A stretch of DNA of 5,316 bases, taken from positions 1 to 5,316 of the forward strand of contig CABQHR010000129.1 in the NCBI GenBank assembly GCA_902463875.1, in the 5' to 3' direction. Position 1 is the first letter of the stretch. Every line of letters starts with the position of its first letter. The notes below the pieces were generated by a model, which worked only from the letters and a program-made list of their open reading frames with translations, did no database searches and was not told where the DNA came from. Made by a program: the position numbers and the translations under genes. This document shows positions 1 through 4,822 of the stretch, piece by piece. This DNA is from an uncultured Collinsella sp. Lineage in GTDB: Bacteria; Actinomycetota; Coriobacteriia; Coriobacteriales; Coriobacteriaceae.

Positions 1-34
1 CACAAATGAGGGTTGTAAGTTCCATCGCTGCCAT
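1..34 (-). CDS. Start of a gene running off the left edge; possible HipA-like toxin
   Basis: An ATG at 34-32 follows the regulator stop codon with no gap (TAAATG). The frame stays open for 11 codons to the window edge and reads MAAMELTTLIC. A second in-frame ATG (25-23) could be the real start. No strong ribosome binding site is seen, so translation would depend on coupling to the upstream gene. In HipBA-type toxin-antitoxin operons the kinase toxin gene directly follows the HipB-type regulator, so HipA is the natural guess. Eleven residues cannot prove it; any gene co-transcribed with the regulator remains possible. Confidence 0.4.
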   Translation of the reverse strand, partial: MAAMELTTLIC

Positions 35-466
35 TTATTTCACAACCTTGCAGCCAAAGGAGAGGTCTGAAGTGCCGGAAATGCCTTGCTCGGCTGCAAT
101 TTGGGCCAGCAAGGCACCGTAGGAAGATGGAGTTCCTTGTCGAGGGAGCCGCCTGCCTGCGCTCGGCTTTGACAGGGCATTTGAGTTCGCGATACGGAGG
201 TTCGCTTCCGTCGCTGGCTGTTTGGCGGGCGATGTGATGGAGTCGTTATCGCTCTGAACAAAGAGTCCTATGCCGAGTGCGTTAAAGACAGCCAGCAGCT
301 TGTCGAGCCGAATGCCGGTGGCGTCTCCCAGCTCGAGCGATGCGAGCAGGCGCTCCGAAACGCCGGCCTTTTTAGCGAGGGCGGCACGCGTGATCCCCTG
401 CGCCTCGCGCGCCTGGCGTACGTAGATTCCGGCTTGGCGCGGTGTTGTGATGGGAAGAGTGTCCAT
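35..466 (-). CDS. HipB-like XRE/Cro-family helix-turn-helix regulator (putative antitoxin)
   Basis: A 143-residue DNA-binding protein. Residues about 12-70 form a Cro/C1-type helix-turn-helix domain: VRQAREAQGITRAALAKKAGVSERLLASLE carries the usual R-x-x-G-x-(T/S)-x-x-x-L-A-x-x-x-G-(V/I)-S pattern, and the domain ends in LDKLLAVFNALGIGL as in HipB. Residues about 75-143 are a Ser/Ala/Pro-rich, basic tail of unknown function, which makes the protein longer than E. coli HipB (88 residues). The ATG at 466 is supported by AGGA (474-477) seven bases upstream. A perfect inverted repeat lies just upstream and is a likely autoregulatory operator. Another reading frame starts immediately after the stop. 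Antitoxin function is inferred from domain type and layout. A stand-alone regulator is the alternative. Confidence 0.75.
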   Translation of the reverse strand: MDTLPITTPRQAGIYVRQAREAQGITRAALAKKAGVSERLLASLELGDATGIRLDKLLAVFNALGIGLFVQSDNDSITSPAKQPATEANLRIANSNALSKPSAGRRLPRQGTPSSYGALLAQIAAEQGISGTSDLSFGCKVVK

Positions 467-480
467 GGCGATATCCTAAC

Positions 481-523
481 GTGCAGACTTTTGCATATAA
501 GTATGACATGCAAAAGTCTGCAC
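481..523. promoter_or_regulatory. Perfect 16-bp-arm inverted repeat, probable operator of the HipB-like regulator
   Basis: The arms GTGCAGACTTTTGCAT (481-496) and ATGCAAAAGTCTGCAC (508-523) are exact reverse complements around an 11-bp AT-rich spacer. The repeat ends only 14 bp before the start codon of the XRE gene, where promoter and operator would be expected. Several weak -10-like hexamers lie in the spacer on the minus strand (for example CATACT), but none pairs with a clear -35 box, so no exact promoter is called. Autorepression by the XRE protein is inferred, as is usual for this family. A hairpin in the 5' leader is an alternative reading. Confidence 0.65.
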
Positions 524-558
524 AAAAAGGCCTCATGCAAAACTCTGCATGAGGCCTT
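524..558 (-). terminator. Intrinsic terminator behind the ATPase gene
   Basis: A perfect 13-bp stem (527-539 with 546-558) encloses a 6-nt loop. Read on the minus strand it is followed by five T residues (524-528, the outer ones overlapping the stem). It lies about 18 bases after the ATPase stop codon, so it should end that transcript before the regulator gene. There is no T run on the plus strand, so it works in one direction. The same sequence recurs at 2029-2064. Confidence 0.8.
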
Positions 559-560
559 GT
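525..560. repeat. 36-bp identical repeat, copy 1 (palindromic, contains terminator)
   Basis: The 36 bases are identical to 2029-2064, with the identity broken on both sides. The core ATGCAAAACTCTGCAT (536-551) matches one arm of the neighbouring operator-like inverted repeat in 14 of 15 positions. The two copies bracket exactly the ATPase gene and its upstream repeat array, at 1504 bp offset. Confidence 0.85.
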
Positions 561-576
561 GCGGGCGTATGGCTTT

Positions 577-1869
577 TTAAGCCCCAAACGCCCGAATGGG
601 AATAACGTATACGCCGTCAGGACGTTTATATGCGATCTCTCCCATCCCTGTGAGAACGGCAAGAAATGCCGGAGGCTTCGTGCGCCCCATTTTGTCGCTA
701 AGCAACTTGTCTCTCATTCGCAGCAAACTGTTGGCGGCCTGCTCAACTTTTGTCTCGCTGAGCTTGATCTCGAATGCCCCCCATGTTCCATCCGCAAGCT
801 CAATAACGGCGTCGATTTCTAAGTCTGAATCATCGCGGTAATAACGGACAGGGTGAGACCCGGCGGCGTCGAGTGATGAGGCATATACCTGCAAATCGCG
901 CATGCAGAGGTTTTCAAACGCAAGACCAAGCGTCTGGTAGTCCTCAAGTAGGTTTTGTTTGTTAAGGCCCAGTGCGGCAATGGCTAATGAGGGGTCTGCG
1001 AAGTAGCGTTTGGGTTTAGTTCTCATGCGATTGGGGGAGCGCGACGCCGGAACCCATCCGGGCAACTCGTCAATTAAATAGAGTTGCACGAGGTATTCAA
1101 GATGTTGGGAAACCTCTCGTTTTTGGGTATCAGTTGCTGCTAATGCGCCATCCAGGGCAAATACATCACGGGCAAGTGTGACATTTGTGCTGGACTGTCC
1201 AAGATTTCGCGCAAGAGACTCTGCCACGCGTGAACTAATGAGCTCGCGTCCGCCAAGGTCAGGAACGCTCTTATTATGCACAGCTTCTAGATAGCCCATC
1301 AGTACAGGTCGAATTGTGTCAGAAGTTAGTGCAAGCGCGTCGGGCCATCCGCCGCGACAAATGAGCTCGGTAAGAGAATCGATTCCCGACGCGCAAGGGC
1401 ATGGGGCAAACTCGCCTTTAAACAGGGCAGCTAGGCTTACCTTACCTGTTGAATCTCCGCTCTCCTGAAGACTCATGGGATGCATGCTCAGCCGACCGAT
1501 TCGTCCGGCTCCACTGTGGTTCACCTTGTCTTTTGCCGGCGTAGAAGAGCCTGTTAGGATCCACTGGCCCTTTTCTGTGGTGTCATCGACAGCATGGCGC
1601 ACGCAGTCCCAAACCTGAGGGACACGCTGCCACTCGTCAATAACGTGAGGGGTAGCGCCAACTAGTGCATACTGAGGGTCGGACTCGATGAGCAATTGGT
1701 TCGAACCACGATCGACGTATATGGCACTATTTGCATGAGCAAGCGCGGACCAAGTCTTTCCACACCATTTAGTGCCTGAGATTTCAACGGCACCGAACAG
1801 ATTGAGATATTGATCAATCTTGCGGTCAATGAGCCGGGGGATATACGTGTCTTTCGCCATCGTTGCCAT
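577..1869 (-). CDS. AAA-type ATPase with C-terminal DUF4143 / PD-(D/E)XK-like domain
   Basis: A 430-residue protein of the AAA_14 plus DUF4143 family, whose cellular role is not established. The Walker A motif is GTKWCGKT (residues 32-39) and the Walker B motif HVIDEWQ (75-81). A sensor-like LTGSST sits at 105-110, with the family's GRIGRLSMHPMS at 122-133 and GGWPDAL at 173-179. The C-terminal part has YFADPSLAIAALG (289-301), AFENL (317-321) and then EIDAVIE...FEIKLSE (351-372). The last segment resembles a PD-(D/E)XK nuclease core (D353, E367, K369). The start at 1869 is supported by GAGGT (1877-1881) seven bases upstream; a second ATG three codons later is less well placed. It stands alone between two identical terminator copies, and its GC looks lower than that of the disA-isp genes. 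It could be a defence, toxin-antitoxin-like or mobile accessory gene, but nothing here decides this. Confidence 0.85.
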   Translation of the reverse strand: MATMAKDTYIPRLIDRKIDQYLNLFGAVEISGTKWCGKTWSALAHANSAIYVDRGSNQLLIESDPQYALVGATPHVIDEWQRVPQVWDCVRHAVDDTTEKGQWILTGSSTPAKDKVNHSGAGRIGRLSMHPMSLQESGDSTGKVSLAALFKGEFAPCPCASGIDSLTELICRGGWPDALALTSDTIRPVLMGYLEAVHNKSVPDLGGRELISSRVAESLARNLGQSSTNVTLARDVFALDGALAATDTQKREVSQHLEYLVQLYLIDELPGWVPASRSPNRMRTKPKRYFADPSLAIAALGLNKQNLLEDYQTLGLAFENLCMRDLQVYASSLDAAGSHPVRYYRDDSDLEIDAVIELADGTWGAFEIKLSETKVEQAANSLLRMRDKLLSDKMGRTKPPAFLAVLTGMGEIAYKRPDGVYVIPIRAFGA

Positions 1870-1892
1870 ACTGTTTACCTCGCATTTCCATA

Positions 1893-1970
1893 AATACGAA
1901 TGAAATCATACCCGAAAAACGAATATTAGAGTCACATAAAAACGAATGAATCTTTGCCCAGAAAACGAAT
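1893..1970 (-). repeat. Four 9-bp direct repeats at exact 23-bp period upstream of the ATPase gene
   Basis: On the minus strand ATTCGTTTT occurs at 1962-1970, 1939-1947 and 1916-1924, and ATTCGTATT at 1893-1901. Each start is exactly 23 bp from the next. The base triplet in front of the motif is mostly TTC. The 14-bp spacers are not conserved as a whole. The array ends about 24 bp before the ATPase start codon and overlaps the best -10 candidate, so it is probably a set of binding sites for a regulator, or iteron-like sites. No other copies are seen in the window. Confidence 0.85.
1905..1910 (-). promoter_or_regulatory. Candidate -10 box of the ATPase gene
   Basis: TATGAT on the minus strand matches the sigma-70-type -10 consensus in five of six positions. 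It lies about 36 bp upstream of the start codon, in the spacer between two copies of the 23-bp array. The best -35-like stretch (GTGACT, 19 bp upstream) is poor, which would suit an activated promoter. This is inference from position and sequence only. Confidence 0.4.
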
Positions 1971-2028
1971 GGAATGACGATGAAGGACTGGATATCCCAG
2001 CCTTGTTGAGTAGGCGTTCTTTTACATG

Positions 2029-2062
2029 AAAAGGCCTCATGCAAAACTCTGCATGAGGCCTT
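2029..2062 (-). terminator. Intrinsic terminator behind mntP
   Basis: The 13-bp perfect stem (2031-2043 with 2050-2062) has a 6-nt loop and is followed by TTTT on the minus strand. It begins 36 bases after the mntP stop codon and should end the mntP transcript. The T run is one base shorter than in the other copy. Confidence 0.75.
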
Positions 2063-2064
2063 GT
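2029..2064. repeat. 36-bp identical repeat, copy 2 (palindromic, contains terminator)
   Basis: Identical in all 36 bases to 525-560. It carries the same 13-bp stem and the same ATGCAAAACTCTGCAT core (2039-2054). It lies between the mntP stop and the upstream region of the ATPase gene. Confidence 0.85.
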
Positions 2065-2098
2065 TCGACATTGGGTTTCGAGCAATAGGGTTTGGGCG

Positions 2099-2677
2099 TT
2101 ACAGCACCAGGATTCCGAGGTGCTCCAGCAGGATTTTGAGGCCGATGAGGATGAGGACGACGCCGCCCACGATGGAGGCGGGCTTTTCGTAGCGCGAGCC
2201 AAAGGTGTGGCCGATCGCCACGCCGGCGACGGAGAAGATAAAGGTCGTGGCGCCGATGAGCGACACGGCGGGGACGATATCGACCGAGAGTGCAGCAAAC
2301 GAGATGCCCACGGCCAAAGCGTCAATCGAGGTGGCGATAGCCAGGATCAGGTATTCGCCTAGGTCGATCCTCTCGGCGTCCTTGCCGTCGCCTTCGTCCT
2401 CGCCCTCGGTAAAGGCCTCCCACAGCATCTTGCCGCCGATAAAGGCCAGCAGGATAAAGGCGATCCAGTGGTCGATGGGACCGATGATGCCCAGGAACTG
2501 GCTGCCGAGCGCCCATCCGATTACGGGCATGCCGGCCTGAAAGCCGCCAAAGAACAGGCCGAGCACCACGGCGACCTTAAGGTTGATCTTCTTCATGCCA
2601 AGGCCCTTGCAGATGGATACGGCAAAGGCGTCCATCGAAAGGCCGATGGCGAGCAGCACAAGCTCGGCGAGTCCCAT
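2099..2677 (-). CDS. mntP: MntP-family manganese efflux pump
   Basis: A 192-residue membrane protein that exports Mn2+ across the cytoplasmic membrane and protects against manganese excess. The length is normal for the family (about 190). It has two homologous halves (DUF204 repeats), each of about three hydrophobic helices. The paired motifs are LSMDAFAVS (residues 13-21) and SIDALAVG (117-124), in which D16 and D119 are the conserved membrane acidic residues. An acidic loop (about 91-107, EGEDEGDGKDAER) joins the halves. The ATG at 2677 is preceded by AAAGGGAG (2685-2692) seven bases upstream. The leader holds a Mn2+-type riboswitch and terminator, which independently supports the substrate. 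It is transcribed alone and ends at the terminator at 2029-2062. Confidence 0.93.
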   Translation of the reverse strand: MGLAELVLLAIGLSMDAFAVSICKGLGMKKINLKVAVVLGLFFGGFQAGMPVIGWALGSQFLGIIGPIDHWIAFILLAFIGGKMLWEAFTEGEDEGDGKDAERIDLGEYLILAIATSIDALAVGISFAALSVDIVPAVSLIGATTFIFSVAGVAIGHTFGSRYEKPASIVGGVVLILIGLKILLEHLGILVL

Positions 2678-2732
2678 AGTCTGGCTCCCTTTCTGCGGTC
2701 GAACCCGCGTGTACTTCTAGTGGGGGAGTAAC

Positions 2733-2777
2733 AAAAAAGACCCGTGGCGTACGCGTTGCGCGCACAACCACGAGTCT
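2733..2777 (-). terminator. Intrinsic terminator in the mntP leader (riboswitch expression platform)
   Basis: On the minus strand AGACTCGTGG (2777-2768) pairs with CCACGGGTCT (2747-2738), ten pairs including one G-U. An inner helix (TGTGCG with CGCGTA) is also possible, and a run of six T follows (2738-2733). It sits between the aptamer and the mntP ribosome binding site, so it must be suppressed for mntP to be expressed. Its 5' arm starts about seven bases after the closing helix of the aptamer, close enough for competition between the two folds. Confidence 0.8.
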
Positions 2778-2780
2778 CGT

Positions 2781-2876
2781 TCATTAAGGCAAGCCAGACC
2801 GTTTCGGCCAGTATGTTGACTTGCCGCGCTACCGGAGGCGAAACCGGTCACGCGACTACTCCCTCATTTATGTGAA
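2781..2876 (-). ncRNA. yybP-ykoY manganese riboswitch aptamer
   Basis: The minus strand shows the two conserved loops of this class: GAGGGAGTAG (2865-2856) and GTCAACATAC (2820-2811). P1 can form from TGAGG (2866-2862) and CCTTA (2789-2785), with a possible outer TTCA/TGAA extension. P2 forms from CGCGTGACCGG and CCGGTAGCGCG, with a single mismatch. P3 is GCAAG with CTTGC, and it is capped by GGCCG/CGGTC with a short A-rich loop. This is the four-way-junction-like layout in which the two loops dock to bind Mn2+. Known members control mntP and other Mn2+ exporters, usually turning them on. Position, gene and downstream terminator all agree. The exact switching helix is not resolved by eye. Confidence 0.9.
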
Positions 2877-2881
2877 TCCCG

Positions 2882-2890
2882 ATGCTACCA
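2882..2890 (-). promoter_or_regulatory. Candidate extended -10 promoter of mntP
   Basis: TGGTAGCAT on the minus strand fits an extended -10 element (TGn plus TAGCAT, four of six to consensus). A start about seven bases downstream would fall near 2875, just at the outer P1 strand of the riboswitch, giving a leader of about 200 nt. No good -35 box is seen, which is tolerable for an extended -10 promoter. Confidence 0.4.
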
Positions 2891-3014
2891 CATAAGCAGC
2901 TCATTTGGGACGGGGCTCCCAGCTGTGTTCGCTCATTCTGTAAGCATCGGATTTCGCGAGCGCCGCAGGGACAAACCGTGAGAAACTATTTAGCGTTTAT
3001 GGAGCGTATACGAT
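2891..3014. other. Intergenic region between divergent mntP and disA transcripts
   Basis: This stretch should hold the disA promoter, but no convincing -35/-10 pair is visible. The best -10-like string is TATTTA (2987-2992). A short inverted repeat TGGGA/TCCCA (2906-2921) has no T run. An ATG at 2999 opens an 11-codon frame that overlaps the disA start. Nothing else is supported. Confidence 0.4.
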
Positions 3015-3019
3015 GGGAG
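3015..3019 (+). promoter_or_regulatory. Ribosome binding site that fixes the disA TTG start
   Basis: GGGAG lies seven bases before TTG at 3027. The disA frame has a stop codon (TAG, 2991-2993) upstream and no ATG or GTG between that stop and 3027, so this site decides for the TTG. Confidence 0.75.
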
Positions 3020-3026
3020 CGATGCC

Positions 3027-4094
3027 TTGGATAAGAACGAGCTGCAAAAGCGTATGGAACAGGCCATCCGCCTGACGGCACCTGGTCAGCCGATCCGCAC
3101 TGCCCTCGACATGATCATCGCCGGTCACCTGGGCGCCCTTATCTGCGTTGGCGACACCGAAAACGTGCTTGCTGCCGGTAACGACGGCTTCCCGCTCAAC
3201 ATTTCGTTCACCTCGAACCGCCTGTTCGAGCTCTCCAAGATGGACGGCGCCATCGTCATCGATGGTGACCTCACCCAGATCCTGCGTGCCAACTTCCACC
3301 TCAACCCCGATCCCTCGCTCGCCACGAGCGAGACGGGTATGCGTCACCGTACCGCCGCCCGCATGTCGGTGCTCACCGACGCCATCGTAATCTCGGTCTC
3401 TGCCCGTCGTGCCGTCGTCAACGTGTACGTCCACGGCAAGAGCTACGAGATCCAGCCCGTCACCACCATCATGAGCTCGGTCAACCAGCTCGTCGCCACG
3501 CTCCAGACCACCCGCCAGTCGCTCGATCGCTCCCTGCTGCGCCTGACGGCCCTCGAGCTGGACGACTACGTCACGCTCGCCGACATCACCGGCATCTTCT
3601 CGAGCTTCGAGATCATGCAGCAGGCAAAGACCGAGCTTAAGGATTGCATCGTCAAGCTGGGCAACCAGGGCAAGCTCGTGCAGATGCAGCTCGAGCAGCT
3701 CGCAGGCTCCAGCATGGATACCGAATACGACCTGATGATCCGCGACTACGCAAGCGATTCTTCCGAGGCTAATGCCGAGAAGATCCGCGCCGAGCTCGCC
3801 CGCATGACGCCTAAGGACCTGTCCGACCCGCAGCACGTGGCAGCGGTTCTGGGCTACGACGACCTGGACGAGGACTCCGTCATGACGCCGCTGGGCCTGC
3901 GCACGCTCTCGCGCGTGTCCGTCGTGCGCGACGGCGTGGCCGAGAAGATCGTCGACGAGTACGGCTCGCTGCAGGAGCTCATGGACGACATCAGCGAGGA
4001 CCCCGAGCGCCTGGGCGACTTTGGCGTCAACAACCCTGCCATTCTTGCGGATTCGCTGTACCGCATGAAGGGCACTAAACAGGGGAACGCATAA
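3027..4094 (+). CDS. disA: DisA-type diadenylate cyclase (c-di-AMP synthase)
   Basis: A 355-residue cytosolic enzyme that condenses two ATP into cyclic di-AMP, the second messenger for osmotic and potassium balance, cell wall state and DNA integrity. The N-terminal DAC domain (about 1-150) begins like other DisA proteins (LQKRMEQAIRLTAPGQPIRTALDMI). It carries the catalytic DGA motif (residues 73-75, KMDGAIVIDGD) and the ATP-binding RHRTA motif (106-110, after TSETGM). A helical linker (about 155-280) and a C-terminal helix-hairpin-helix-like segment (about 288-345, LGLRTLSRV...IVDEYGSLQELMD) follow, matching the octameric DNA-scanning form. The last hairpin lacks the usual GIG motif and reads LGDFGVNNPAILADSL. 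The start is TTG. The stop overlaps the ispD start by one base. The often-linked radA is not upstream here, and no pilT/TRAM (yacL) gene lies between disA and ispD. Confidence 0.95.
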   Translation: MDKNELQKRMEQAIRLTAPGQPIRTALDMIIAGHLGALICVGDTENVLAAGNDGFPLNISFTSNRLFELSKMDGAIVIDGDLTQILRANFHLNPDPSLATSETGMRHRTAARMSVLTDAIVISVSARRAVVNVYVHGKSYEIQPVTTIMSSVNQLVATLQTTRQSLDRSLLRLTALELDDYVTLADITGIFSSFEIMQQAKTELKDCIVKLGNQGKLVQMQLEQLAGSSMDTEYDLMIRDYASDSSEANAEKIRAELARMTPKDLSDPQHVAAVLGYDDLDEDSVMTPLGLRTLSRVSVVRDGVAEKIVDEYGSLQELMDDISEDPERLGDFGVNNPAILADSLYRMKGTKQGNA

Positions 4095-4822
4095 TGGCGC
4101 CCGTATGCGCCGTGGTCGTTGCCGGCGGCAGCGGCCAGCGCTTTGGCAACCCCGGCGGCAAGCAGCTCGTCAACGTGGCGGGCCGTCCGCTTATGAGCTG
4201 GTCCATTCGCGCGTTCGACCGTAGCGACAAGGTCGGCCACATCGTTGTGGTTTGCCCTGCCGAGCGCCGCGCCGAGATGCGCCGCCTGGCCATCAGTCCG
4301 TTTGACTACGACACGCCCATCAGCTTTGCCGATGCCGGCGAGACCCGCCAGGATTCCACCCGCGCCGGCGTGCACGCGGTGCCGGCGGGTTTCGAATATG
4401 TCGCCATCCACGATGGCGCCCGTCCGCTCATTACGACCGAGGCTATCGGCCACGCTATCGACGTGCTCGTGAGCGACCGTGCCCTCGACGGTGTCGTGTG
4501 CGGCCAGCCTGCCATCGACACACTCAAAATCGTCGATGGCGACAACATCGTCGAGACGCCGCCGCGCGAGCTGTACTGGGCCGCGCAGACGCCGCAGATT
4601 TTTAGTGTCGACGCCATGAAGCGCGCCCATGCCGCGGCGATTGCCGAGGGCTTTATCGGCACGGACGATTCGTCACTGGTCGAGCGCATGGGTGGGCGCG
4701 TCCGCTGCGTCCAGAGCCCACGCGATAACCTTAAGGTGACGGTGCCCGAGGACCTGCGTCCCGTAACCGCGATTCTGCTTGGCCGCATGGCCGAGGGAGA
4801 GGACCTTCCCCATGTTCAGTAA
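4094..4822 (+). CDS. ispD: 2-C-methyl-D-erythritol 4-phosphate cytidylyltransferase
   Basis: A 242-residue enzyme of the non-mevalonate (MEP) isoprenoid pathway. It transfers CMP from CTP to methylerythritol 4-phosphate, giving CDP-ME. The glycosyltransferase-A-like nucleotide loop is VVVAGGSGQRFGNPGGKQL (residues 7-25), with R16 and K23 at the catalytic positions. Further family motifs are TRQDST (84-89), AIHDGARPL (104-112), AAQTPQIF (163-170), GTDDSSLVE (189-197) and DNLKVTVPEDL (211-221). The length is normal. The ATG shares one base with the disA stop (TAATG) and has AGGGG (4081-4085) eight bases upstream. Its 3' end overlaps ispF by 11 bases, so the three genes are probably translated from one mRNA. 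Confidence 0.97.
   Translation: MAPVCAVVVAGGSGQRFGNPGGKQLVNVAGRPLMSWSIRAFDRSDKVGHIVVVCPAERRAEMRRLAISPFDYDTPISFADAGETRQDSTRAGVHAVPAGFEYVAIHDGARPLITTEAIGHAIDVLVSDRALDGVVCGQPAIDTLKIVDGDNIVETPPRELYWAAQTPQIFSVDAMKRAHAAAIAEGFIGTDDSSLVERMGGRVRCVQSPRDNLKVTVPEDLRPVTAILLGRMAEGEDLPHVQ
4798..4803 (+). promoter_or_regulatory. Ribosome binding site that decides the ispF start
   Basis: AGAGGA inside the end of ispD lies eight bases before the ATG at 4812. A longer frame is open from a TTG at 4779, but that start would add 11 residues outside the family's normal N-terminus and has no comparable site. Confidence 0.7.

Noticed and set aside
571..583. GGCTT/AAGCC mini-hairpin at the ATPase stop codon
   Set aside because: It is five base pairs around a 3-base loop without a T run; the strong terminator follows at 524-558.
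1893..1970. A small CRISPR array
   Set aside because: The repeats are 9 bp with 14-bp spacers, far too short, and no cas gene is nearby.
525..2064. An insertion sequence with terminal repeats
   Set aside because: The bracketing repeats are in direct orientation (though palindromic), the enclosed gene is an AAA/DUF4143 ATPase and not a transposase, and no target duplication is visible outside them.
2906..2921. TGGGA/TCCCA hairpin upstream of disA
   Set aside because: The 5-bp stem has no T run and no clear role; chance is likely in GC-rich DNA.
2997..3836. A 279-codon minus-strand reading frame opposite disA
   Set aside because: It is antisense to a clearly conserved disA, has no family features and is explained by high-GC codon bias.
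3854..4630. A 258-codon minus-strand reading frame opposite the end of disA and ispD
   Set aside because: It overlaps two genes with intact motifs, and its His/Ala/Arg-rich sequence is typical of antisense shadow frames.
4779..4811. Longer ispF from the upstream TTG
   Set aside because: It would add an unconserved MAAWPRERTFP extension and lacks a ribosome binding site as good as the one before 4812.
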